Positions 8,761-16,793 of a stretch of 32,993 nucleotides of DNA are shown in pieces. Each line of letters starts with the position of its first letter. Positions within the stretch are counted from its first letter, which is position 1. The position numbers were made by a program, and so were the translations under genes. The notes beneath the pieces were generated by a model. The model was not told the DNA's origin and searched no databases. It saw only the letters and a program-made list of their open reading frames with translations. The DNA is from Candidatus Pacearchaeota archaeon (GTDB taxonomy: Archaea; Nanobdellota; Nanobdellia; Pacearchaeales; GW2011-AR1): assembly GCA_017609755.1 (NCBI GenBank), contig JAFCDI010000006.1, positions 1 to 32,993 of the forward strand, read 5' to 3'.

Positions 8761-11700
8761 TTATTTAACTAAATATTCAGACAAGATAACTTCCTTAGGT
8801 CCAGATGTATCTGCCGAGTTAATAGGATTCTTCTTAAAATATTCTTCTGGGACATTCATTTTAATCTTAGCCAATATCTTTAAGGGATTAATCTCTTTTC
8901 TAACTCCATTCCATGTTTTCTTCACTGTGGGTTTTGCCATGCCCCCATCAATTAGCAATTGAACTATATCTTGAAGATAATCTTTGTCTTCATCTGTAAA
9001 TTCTGGGCTTCTCCATATTGCCTTAATCTTTTTGACAAGTCGAAAATCATTACTTCTTCCCCTTCCACCCACATTAATCTCTTCAATATCAAAAACAGCG
9101 TCAAAAGCCTCTTTATTTTTTTCAAGATAATTATAAAACTTCTTATCTAAATGTTGAGGTTTTGTTTTTTCTTCACACTCAAAAATATTAACTGCTTCAG
9201 CCAAATCAAGTTCTTCTGGAACTTTATTTCCATCAACAATAAAGATTTTCCTTAACTTCCCCTTCTTGAAAAAAGTAATCATAGAATTTCCTCTCTCTGC
9301 AAATTTCTTTGAAGTTCTGGATTTTTTAGGCAATTTTTTTATTTTATTGTATAAATCTGGATCCTTATCTCTAATTTCTCTAAGTTTAATTAAATATTTC
9401 AATTCAACATCTTCAGATTCTTCCTCATCTCCAATTAATATTTTTTTAGAATTTAATTTAACAAACAAATCATGAGATTTGATTTCTTCATCAGTCAAGA
9501 TTTTTGCGTCATTCCCTAGCATTTCAATAAAAGCATTTATTTTGTATTCTGCAGCTTCCTTTAACTTTAAAGGGTCATTAATAGGTCCTGCAGGAAAGAA
9601 ATTATAGGTATAAATTTTTTCATGTTTAGAATCGACTCTATTTATTCTTCCAACTCTCTGCATCATTCTAGTTGGATTCCAAGGAATATCATAATTGATC
9701 ACCACATTTGAATTATGTAAATTAATACCTTCAGATAATATATCTGTTGTAATTAAAATACGAATAGTATCTTTTTTTCCTTTTCTTAAATCAAAATTTT
9801 CAATAATTTCTTTCTTAAGTAAATTATTAGAATGGCTTGAGAATGCTCTTACTTTATTCTTCATAGAGGAGGATAATTTTTCCTCTAAATATTCTGCTGT
9901 TTCCCTGGATTCTGTAAAAACAATTACTTTATTTTTTTTAAGAATAGAATCTTTTGACAGTCTTCTTTCAAATTCTTCTAATTTTGGATCATAATTGATA
10001 TCTTTCCACATATTTTGGACCTTATTTAAGGTTTTGAGATCACTTTTTAATTCCTTAATAAATTCTTCATTGAAATCTCCAGAAACATACTCTTTTGCTT
10101 TTTCATTATCAATTAATTCTTGGATAGATTCAAAATCTTCATTGTCTAAATGTTCTAAGATTTTACTAATATATTTTTTGCTAAGATAAACTTTTCCTTT
10201 ATCATAGGCTTCAATAAATTTCTCATGTGATTGAATAAATCTTCCTATGGTTTTTTTAAATGCAAAAAAACTACTTTCTAATCTTTTAAGTAAAACTCCT
10301 TTCATAAATGCGCCCATATTTCTCTGAGAACCTTTTTCTAAGTTAGAAAGTTGTTTTTGATTAATAAGGTATAAAAGAGGAGTATATCTAGCATAGGAAA
10401 ACTTATTAATAATTAAGTCTAAAGTTTTATTAAATATCTTATCTAATTCCTTATCAAAACAATATATAATTGGTTCTGGATCAACAACCTCTGGAAATTT
10501 TAGATTTTGTTGCTTTAAGTCGTCTTCATAATATTTTACAATACTGCTTCTTGTTCTTCTCACCATCAAATATTTTAAAATTTTCTCTCTGATCTCATTT
10601 GCATTTTCTTTAACAATTTCTAAGTATTTATCTTTATGTTCTAATCTATCAAGTCCTTTTAATCTTGATTGTAATTTTTTAAAAAAACCTTCAAGGTCTT
10701 TAACTTCTGGATTTGGTAGAGTAGACTTTCTAGAATTTTGAAATAACTTGATCTGCGAAAGCAAATCAATAGGGGTATTATTCAAAGGTGTTGCCGAGAC
10801 TAAAATAACCCTTTTACCCTTACAAATCCTAAATAAATCCTCATATCTTTCAGTAGTTTCATTTCTAAAACCATGAGATTCGTCGATTATAACAGTTTTA
10901 TATCTTTCAAGATCTTCACTACTAATTTTACCTACCATCCCCCTTGAAAGAAATTTCCTTCTTCTTATTCCAAAATCATCAAATGCACGATTCCATGAAC
11001 CTGGATTTTCTTCATCAAGTAATACTGGTGAAGCAATAACAAGAGTTCCTGCAGAAGCCCCATCCATAAACTCCAATTTTTTTGCTAACATTGTAGCAAT
11101 ATATGTCTTCCCAAGACCAACCACATCTGAAAGAAAAACACCACCATACTCCAATAATTTAGCTCTTGCATCTTTAACAGCATCTACCTGATATTTTAAA
11201 TTCATAAACCTTTCAGGTTTAAAACCATCTTCTTCTAATTGTTCTAAATCTTCATCAACCCGCTCTTTTAGATATTCATAAATAAACTTAAGAAATAAAT
11301 AATAAGGAGAAATTTCATTATTCATCCATGTTTTTGTCTTAATAGTCTGAACATATTTTTCTGAAACTTCTATAGAAGATTCCCATAGATTATTAAAAAA
11401 ATTTAATGCCCATTCATAATCTTCTTTTCTTTTTTCGACTTTATTAATTTCATTTTCCCTGTTTAACCCTGCATCAGTTAAATTACTTGAACCAGTAATA
11501 ACTCTACCTTCATCTCCAAATCCTCCCCCCTTTGAAGTGAAAATATAAATTTTTCCATGCATATCTTGATTTGGAGAAGCATGAATTTTTAATTTACCTG
11601 ATTTAATCCATTCAATAAACTTCTTTGTTCCTTCTTCAACATCAAAGGTATCTTTAGAATTCTCATACTCATTAACAATCTTCTTTTCTAACTCTTCTTT

Positions 11701-11961
11701 AAGTTCTGAGGAAGAATCTTTTAATTCAAATTGATTTTCTCTTGTAGAACTAAGCATATCAAATGTTTGTTGATTTGTATTTATACCCACTAAAATTCTT
11801 ATTTTTTCAACATCTTCTAACCCTTTATATATCCTAAAAAATCCACTTGCATAAAAATATCCTACTAAACAATCAAAAAATTTAGTATTTTTCATTAAAA
11901 TTTTAAAATGATTCTCTAAAGTGTCTTCGCCTTTATTTGTAATAAATGTTGTATCTACCAT
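8761..11961 (-). CDS. SNF2-type helicase with N-terminal phospholipase D-like nuclease domain
   Basis: HGKIYIF...GSSNLTDAGLNRENEIN (HKD/PLD), DVVGLGKTYIATML (Walker A), VIIDESHGF (DEAH-type), DILSEGINLHNSNVVINYDIPWNPTRMMQRVGRINR. Confidence 0.93.
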   Translation of the reverse strand: MVDTTFITNKGEDTLENHFKILMKNTKFFDCLVGYFYASGFFRIYKGLEDVEKIRILVGINTNQQTFDMLSSTRENQFELKDSSSELKEELEKKIVNEYENSKDTFDVEEGTKKFIEWIKSGKLKIHASPNQDMHGKIYIFTSKGGGFGDEGRVITGSSNLTDAGLNRENEINKVEKRKEDYEWALNFFNNLWESSIEVSEKYVQTIKTKTWMNNEISPYYLFLKFIYEYLKERVDEDLEQLEEDGFKPERFMNLKYQVDAVKDARAKLLEYGGVFLSDVVGLGKTYIATMLAKKLEFMDGASAGTLVIASPVLLDEENPGSWNRAFDDFGIRRRKFLSRGMVGKISSEDLERYKTVIIDESHGFRNETTERYEDLFRICKGKRVILVSATPLNNTPIDLLSQIKLFQNSRKSTLPNPEVKDLEGFFKKLQSRLKGLDRLEHKDKYLEIVKENANEIREKILKYLMVRRTRSSIVKYYEDDLKQQNLKFPEVVDPEPIIYCFDKELDKIFNKTLDLIINKFSYARYTPLLYLINQKQLSNLEKGSQRNMGAFMKGVLLKRLESSFFAFKKTIGRFIQSHEKFIEAYDKGKVYLSKKYISKILEHLDNEDFESIQELIDNEKAKEYVSGDFNEEFIKELKSDLKTLNKVQNMWKDINYDPKLEEFERRLSKDSILKKNKVIVFTESRETAEYLEEKLSSSMKNKVRAFSSHSNNLLKKEIIENFDLRKGKKDTIRILITTDILSEGINLHNSNVVINYDIPWNPTRMMQRVGRINRVDSKHEKIYTYNFFPAGPINDPLKLKEAAEYKINAFIEMLGNDAKILTDEEIKSHDLFVKLNSKKILIGDEEESEDVELKYLIKLREIRDKDPDLYNKIKKLPKKSRTSKKFAERGNSMITFFKKGKLRKIFIVDGNKVPEELDLAEAVNIFECEEKTKPQHLDKKFYNYLEKNKEAFDAVFDIEEINVGGRGRSNDFRLVKKIKAIWRSPEFTDEDKDYLQDIVQLLIDGGMAKPTVKKTWNGVRKEINPLKILAKIKMNVPEEYFKKNPINSADTSGPKEVILSEYLVK

Positions 11962-11978
11962 AGAAATAGAATAAAATC

Positions 11979-11992
11979 CTTATATAAAAAGC
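11979..11992 (-). promoter_or_regulatory. TATA-like promoter of the helicase operon
   Basis: Minus-strand TTTTTATATAAGG centred about 25 nt upstream of the ATG at 11961; leaderless layout. Confidence 0.5.
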
Positions 11993-12177
11993 TAACCCTT
12001 TTTTAAGAAATTTTGTTAAAAATAATCAAAAACTTTTAAAACTCCTGAATTTTGGTAAATATGGTAAATTCCCTTTGTAAACACAGCCCCCTTGGTTGTT
12101 GTTTTAAGCCAATTTGGTGCGTTTTTGGTGTTTTTCGTGCTATTCTATGCTTTTTTTAGCAATTTTGCTGTTTTATT

Positions 12178-12327
12178 TTAGTGATTTTTTATTTCCTTTG
12201 CTTTCATAACAACTTCAAGTTGCTTTGCGTTTGGAACTCCACTTGGACTGAATGCTGTGCCCCCGCCTAAGCCTGCTCCTGTTGGTTGGAAACCTTCAAG
12301 AATATAGCTTGGCATTGCTGCTTGCAT
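12178..12327 (-). CDS. Small Gly/Pro-rich ORF (49 aa) not in the ORF track
   Basis: MQAAMPSYILEGFQPTGAGLGGGTAFSPSGVPNAKQLEVVMKAKEIKNH; starts 4 nt after the stop of the upstream wHTH gene, with AGGA before the ATG. Confidence 0.5.
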   Translation of the reverse strand: MQAAMPSYILEGFQPTGAGLGGGTAFSPSGVPNAKQLEVVMKAKEIKNH

Positions 12328-12331
12328 TTTC

Positions 12332-13192
12332 CTAAATCGTATCCTGTGAGAGTAAAGATTTTATAAATTCCATTACTTTTCTAAATTCTTTATCACTAAT
12401 TTTTGTTATCAAATCTCTCAATTTAAAAATTCGTTTAATTTTATCAACAGCGTCGATACCTTTTTCTTCCCACTCTCCACCTACCCCATAACTATCCTCA
12501 ACACACTTATGTTTAAGCCCTAATTTAATTGCTTCTACAGCTATCGGTTCTCTTAACCAGGAAACTTCGCAATAGTTCTGGAAACCAATTGTTGTTGGAT
12601 CACCTATCTTAAGACCAGGATATTTTGTTTCAAGCAAAGTTTTTTTCTCAAGAAATTTCTCAATATTAATCATTTCAGCTATATGGGGGTCGTCTGCTAT
12701 TGTTCTAAAGAAAAAATAGGCCTTACATTGTTTATTAGTCTTATGAAATTTTACTGTAGCATCAATATACGCTAATTTATACCCTATCCAATTCTTAGGA
12801 ATATATTCTATCCACCCATCACTTTTTGTGATTTTTTCTAAAAATACTTTTGGTAATTCGTTCACTAAACATTCAATAACATAGGCGTGACAAGAAAATA
12901 AATTTTTTTGAATTTTTCCTTTTTTGTATGCTTTTAAAATCAATTCTATTTCTCTTCTTCGTTCAGGAATTATCCTATAAATAAATATTTCCTTAGGAAC
13001 ATAATATAATAATCCAAAACGCCTCAATTTTTTAAGAATTTTAGAAACGCCCCCTAAAGTTAATGCAGTTTTTTTAACTAATTCTTTTTGTCCGAGACCA
13101 TATTCATAAATATAAAGTTTCTTTAAAACTTCCATATCTCCTTTATTAAACTTTAATTTATCTAAACTAAAACCAGATTTTTCCTTAGGCAT
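12332..13192 (-). CDS. Winged-helix DNA-binding protein
   Basis: DMEVLKKLYIYEYGLGQKELVKKTALTLGGVSKILKKLRRFGLLYYV (MarR-like wHTH). Start MPKEKSGF at 13192 overlaps the preceding small ORF; the track start 13297 is less likely. Confidence 0.65.
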   Translation of the reverse strand: MPKEKSGFSLDKLKFNKGDMEVLKKLYIYEYGLGQKELVKKTALTLGGVSKILKKLRRFGLLYYVPKEIFIYRIIPERRREIELILKAYKKGKIQKNLFSCHAYVIECLVNELPKVFLEKITKSDGWIEYIPKNWIGYKLAYIDATVKFHKTNKQCKAYFFFRTIADDPHIAEMINIEKFLEKKTLLETKYPGLKIGDPTTIGFQNYCEVSWLREPIAVEAIKLGLKHKCVEDSYGVGGEWEEKGIDAVDKIKRIFKLRDLITKISDKEFRKVMEFIKSLLSQDTI

Positions 13193-13358
13193 TTCCACCC
13201 CCAATCTCTTTAATAAAGATAATATTTGTCTTATTGATTCGGAAACAGTTACCATCTTCTGTTCTAAAAGAAATAAAGAGATCATCCTCTCCAACAATCA
13301 TCCCCCATAATAATTTTGTCTTTCCACTATCTTCGTATACAAGCTTAGTTTTTCCCAT
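13185..13358 (-). CDS. Small (57 aa) predicted beta-rich protein, not in the ORF track
   Basis: MGKTKLVYEDSGKTKLLWGMIVGEDDLFISFRTEDGNCFRINKTNIIFIKEIGGGNA; strong Shine-Dalgarno AGGAGGAGATAAGAATG; overlaps both neighbours. Confidence 0.55.
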   Translation of the reverse strand: MGKTKLVYEDSGKTKLLWGMIVGEDDLFISFRTEDGNCFRINKTNIIFIKEIGGGNA

Positions 13359-13545
13359 TCTTATCTCCTCCTAAAACTTTTTTATGAATATCTTGAATCA
13401 GTTTAAGCATCACAAGATCCTCTTTTAACATCAAATCCCTAACAAACTGAGAAAGAGTTTTATATCCTGCGTGATCCTTTCTCAACAAAACTCTATCATA
13501 CTGCCTTTCAGTCAATCTAACCTGGACTACTCTATTTCTGCACAT
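13345..13545 (-). CDS. Ribbon-helix-helix (CopG/Arc-like) regulator
   Basis: VVQVRLTERQYDRVLLRKDHAGYKTLSQFVRDLML is the RHH strand-helix-turn-helix pattern. Confidence 0.7.
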   Translation of the reverse strand: MCRNRVVQVRLTERQYDRVLLRKDHAGYKTLSQFVRDLMLKEDLVMLKLIQDIHKKVLGGDKNGKN

Positions 13546-13682
13546 CTTAACTTATCCTCTAAAGAATCTAAATGCTGACAAACAATGCTTCTCAAAAAAG
13601 CGCTAATAGAAATATGGTTCTCCTTACAAAGCTCTATTAATCTCTTTCCTTCTTCCTCCTTAAGTATAGTTTGCACACGCAT
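13527..13682 (-). CDS. Second small RHH-like regulator (51 aa), not in the ORF track
   Basis: MRVQTILKEEEGKRLIELCKENHISISAFLRSIVCQHLDSLEDKLRCAEIE; overlaps the next RHH gene by 19 nt. Confidence 0.55.
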   Translation of the reverse strand: MRVQTILKEEEGKRLIELCKENHISISAFLRSIVCQHLDSLEDKLRCAEIE

Positions 13683-13767
13683 AGTATATCATAGTATAAA
13701 TTGTTTTTACAAATTTGCAGTCTGCAAAATAAAGATTTATATAGTAGGCTTGACTAAAGAATAGTAT
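13681..13767. promoter_or_regulatory. Divergent operator/promoter region
   Basis: Perfect dyad TTTGCAG-T-CTGCAAA at 13714-13728; ATAGTATA at 13681-13688 and 13691-13698, ATAGTAT near 13761; TATA-like gatttatatag about 25 nt before ATG 13766. Confidence 0.6.
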
Positions 13768-14347
13768 GGTTAAGGATAAATATGCAATTAGAAAAAAAAT
13801 AATATTAAGTTCAAGAAACTACAGATTAGATATTCCTACACTAATAATGAAAGGTATGGGGTGGTCTTCTGACGAAGTTGAGATAATCCCAAACCCAGAC
13901 GAAAATATTATCACTCTAAAAAACCCTTCAAAGAAAGCTGCAGGTTTCACTGGATTTCGCTTAAATGTGCAAGATGCAAAATGGGAAAAGAATAAGAAAA
14001 AATATCAAAGAAACCTTTCAAAAAATTTATCGCCAGAAGGAAGAAAAATTTTACATTCAACTGATTGGAAAAATGTAGAAGATGGAGGATATTGTATCAT
14101 CAGAAATGGTTTTGATTTCATTAAGGGATTAAATAATTTAATTAAAAAAGGTCCAAAAGAATTAAGAGATGTACACAAATCTATGAAAGAAACCCATGTT
14201 TGGTATCTTAAAGAACTGTTAAAATATCTTGAAAAAAAGAAAGTCAAAAAACCCAAATGGTTTTGGAAATATGAAAAAGAATTGATAGGCAAGGAAGAAC
14301 AAGAAAAAAGATTAAAAAACTTAAAAAAAACCACCAAAAACCCCTAA
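13766..14347 (+). CDS. AbrB/SpoVT-like N-terminal domain protein with basic C-terminal region
   Basis: IRKKIILSSRNYRLDIPTLIMKGMGWSSDEVEIIPNPDENIITLKNPSKK resembles the AbrB swapped-hairpin pattern. Confidence 0.45.
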   Translation: MVKDKYAIRKKIILSSRNYRLDIPTLIMKGMGWSSDEVEIIPNPDENIITLKNPSKKAAGFTGFRLNVQDAKWEKNKKKYQRNLSKNLSPEGRKILHSTDWKNVEDGGYCIIRNGFDFIKGLNNLIKKGPKELRDVHKSMKETHVWYLKELLKYLEKKKVKKPKWFWKYEKELIGKEEQEKRLKNLKKTTKNP

Positions 14348-14509
14348 ATCCTCTCAAAATTAGTCCAGGAATCCACCTTATGTAACAACATTTAAAAAAG
14401 CCAGCGTCTATAAAATGGTAGAAAGAGCAACCAATAACCACAAAAGAAAAGTCAGATTTGGTAGCCAACAAATTAAGCAAAAAAAGATAGGCTGGAGGTC
14501 CTGAAACCC

Positions 14510-15740
14510 ATGTTATTAGCCCTTTTAGCCGCTCTATTGCTTGGTGTGGCTTCCGGGACTATTACAGGTTTAATTCCTGGAATTCATATAAATCTCATAG
14601 GTGTTTTTTTAATTTCACTGACAGCTTCTTTTCTCTCTTTTATAAATCCTATTTATTTTGTAGTTTTTATTGTTTCAATGGCTAATGGCTATAACTCACA
14701 CTTTTATTGATTTTATTCCTTCAATTTTTCTTGGATGTCCAGATACAGAAACAGAACTTTCTATTTTACCAGGACATGAACTATTAAAAAAAGGAAGAGG
14801 ATATGAAGCAATAACTCTAACAGCTTATGGAAGTTTAGCAGCAATATTTGTTTTATTATTAATAGCTCTTCCAATAACTGCTTTTTTAGAAAAATTTTAT
14901 GATTTTATAAAAATATTAATTCCTGGTTTGCTGATTTTAGCTTCATTTTTTCTTATTTCTTCTGAAAAAAAGAAAATAAATGCTCTAATTGTTTTTCTTT
15001 TAACAGGAATTTTAGGTTTTTTAGTATTAAATTTAGAAATAAAAGAACCTCTTCTACCTTTATTAACTGGTTTATTTGGAAGTTCTATGCTAATAATAAG
15101 TATTAGAGATAAAATTTCAATTCCAAAACAAAAAATATCAAAATCCAAAATAAAATTATTTCAGCCTCTTTTAGGTGCTACTTTTGCCTCTCCACTTTGT
15201 AGTTTTTTGCCTGGATTAGGAAGTGGACAAGCAGCAATAATTGGAAATACTTTTTTCAAGATTCTTTTTTCAAAAACTTCTCAAGCTAGAGATAAAGATG
15301 CAAATAGAAAAAACTTTCTAATTTTACTAGGAGCAACAAACACTTTAGTGATGGGAGTCTCGTTTCTAGCTTTATATGCAATTGCAAGAACAAGAACAGG
15401 AGCAACAGTAGCTATCTCTCAAATTATAGGAATTATGTCTAAAGAAATTTTAATACTTTCACTAGCAATTATTTTAATTTCAGGAATTGCCTCTTTTTTT
15501 CTAACTCTAAAATTAGCAAAATTTCTTTCAAAGAAAATCTCTAAAATAAATTACTCTCTACTTTGTGAATTAACATTAATTGTTTTAATTCTAATTGTTT
15601 TTCTGGTTTCAGGATTCTGGGGATTGTTAGTTTTAGCAGCCTCAACAATTTTAGGAATTTATTGTATTTCTCTTGGAGTTCGTAGAACAAATATGATGGG
15701 CTGCTTGCTTCTTCCAGTACTTATTTTATATCTTTTCTAG
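14510..15740 (+). pseudogene. TctA-family (COG1784-like) permease, N-terminus supplied by the element, frameshifted by a 7-bp duplication
   Basis: ORFs 14510-14710 and 14670-15740 are one protein in two frames. Removing one ATGGCTA copy (14678-14684 / 14685-14691) restores ...VVFIVSMAITHTFIDFIPSIFLGCPDTETELSILPGHELLKKG... Confidence 0.85.
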
Positions 15741-15743
15741 AAA

Positions 15744-16127
15744 TCACTTAAATTTCTTAACTACTCGAATATTCTTTCCTTTATCATGAACTCCTAATCC
15801 AATTGACTTATTTACTCCAATTATTTTATGTTTTGGAAACAATTTTTTTAGATTATAAACTCCTGCTTCACAAGCCAAAACAACCTGAACCTTTCCATGA
15901 AGTTGAGCTTTATTTAACAAAGAATAATCACAAGGAGTTCCAATTAAATCTCTATCTACAATCTTAAAACCATCTTTTTCTAGTTTATCTGCAAGCTCAT
16001 TCATTTTAGCTTCTCCTCCTGCATTACATAATCTAGCACAAGCATTACAAGAAATAACTCCTATTTCATCAGATTTTTTTAATTGGGATTTTATCCTTGA
16101 ATATGGAAGACTTTTTTGAACTATCAT
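15744..16127 (-). CDS. Cys-containing protein resembling the MTHFR C-terminal (MetV-like) family
   Basis: SCNACARLCNAGGEAKMNELADKL...GTPCDYSLLNKAQL...VVLACEAGVYNLKKLFPKHKIIGVNKSIGLGVHD. Confidence 0.5.
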   Translation of the reverse strand: MIVQKSLPYSRIKSQLKKSDEIGVISCNACARLCNAGGEAKMNELADKLEKDGFKIVDRDLIGTPCDYSLLNKAQLHGKVQVVLACEAGVYNLKKLFPKHKIIGVNKSIGLGVHDKGKNIRVVKKFK

Positions 16128-16205
16128 TTTTTCTCTTTTATAAAAATTAAAGACAAGATAGTTTTATATATCTTGCTCTTTTTCTTATACCAAAAAAAGA
16201 GGAAA

Positions 16206-16793
16206 ATGCACTGGTTAGAAGTTGAAACAAAAGTAAAAATAGAGAATGTCCCTAAACTTAGGAAAAAAATTCTAAAAATTGCTAAATTTGAAAAAAAAGA
16301 AAGTAGAGGAGATGATTATTTTGCCCTACAAAAAAGAGGATATCCTAAAAAATCTTTTAGAATAAGAGATGATGGAAAAAAATTAATTGTAAATTTTAAA
16401 AAACATCTCAAAAGCCTATGGAAATCAGGAGTTGTAGTTAAAAGAGAGTATGAATTTGAATTAACTGGAGGAAAGCAAGTTGGAAACTTTCTTGAGCTTT
16501 TAGAAGACTTTGGATTTAAAGAATGGGTTAAAAAAAGAAAAACCACAGAGTCTTATATTTATAAAAAAGATAAGAGAGTTATAATTGAAATTAATTATGT
16601 TCAGTATTTAGGATACTATATGGAAATTGAATATAAAGCCAAAAGATCTGAAGTTGAAAAAGCAAGAAAAAAAATTCTTCAAGTTTTAAAAGAACTAGAA
16701 ATTGATAAAAAAGATATTGATAATATAGGATACACTCGAAGATTATATGATAAAGGAATTAAAGACAAGAAATATTTTATTCAAAAAAAATGA
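16206..16793 (+). CDS. CYTH-domain protein (class IV adenylate cyclase/triphosphatase-like)
   Basis: MHWLEVETKVKI (ExExK), SFRIRDDGKKLIVNFK, IEINYVQYLGYYMEIEY; start taken at 16206 rather than 16116. Confidence 0.8.
   Translation: MHWLEVETKVKIENVPKLRKKILKIAKFEKKESRGDDYFALQKRGYPKKSFRIRDDGKKLIVNFKKHLKSLWKSGVVVKREYEFELTGGKQVGNFLELLEDFGFKEWVKKRKTTESYIYKKDKRVIIEINYVQYLGYYMEIEYKAKRSEVEKARKKILQVLKELEIDKKDIDNIGYTRRLYDKGIKDKKYFIQKK

Larger units (their letters stand above)
109..14569. mobile_element. Integrative element (defence-island type) inserted in the 5' end of a TctA-family transporter gene
   Basis: Left junction: orphan ORF MLFEILLFLCLGILFGICTG ends in ACAGGT at 109-114. Right junction: ACAGGT at 14564-14569 inside MLLALLAALLLGVASGTITGLIPGIHIN. 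ACA is codon 19 in both. Tyrosine recombinase lies next to the left end. Joining the host flanks gives GGAATTTGCACAGGTTTAATTCC, with GGAATT/AATTCC inverted arms. Confidence 0.8.

Noticed and set aside
8480-10189. Plus-strand ORFs inside the methylase/helicase genes (8480, 8959, 9266, 9695, 9995)
   Set aside because: Antisense to strongly motif-supported coding genes; low-complexity AT-driven frames with no recognizable domain.
14244-14480. Minus-strand 78-aa ORF overlapping the AbrB-like gene end
   Set aside because: Hydrophobic antisense frame of Lys-rich coding DNA; no supporting start context.
14380-14500. Possible tRNA or structured RNA (GCCAGC...GGCTGG)
   Set aside because: Only a short end pairing; no T-loop GGTTCRA motif or anticodon arm found.
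14415-14504. 29-aa ORF MVERATNNHKRKVRFGSQQIKQKKIGWRS just before the TctA start
   Set aside because: Short, overlaps the GGAGGT Shine-Dalgarno of the next gene, not recognisable; could be a remnant but not supportable.
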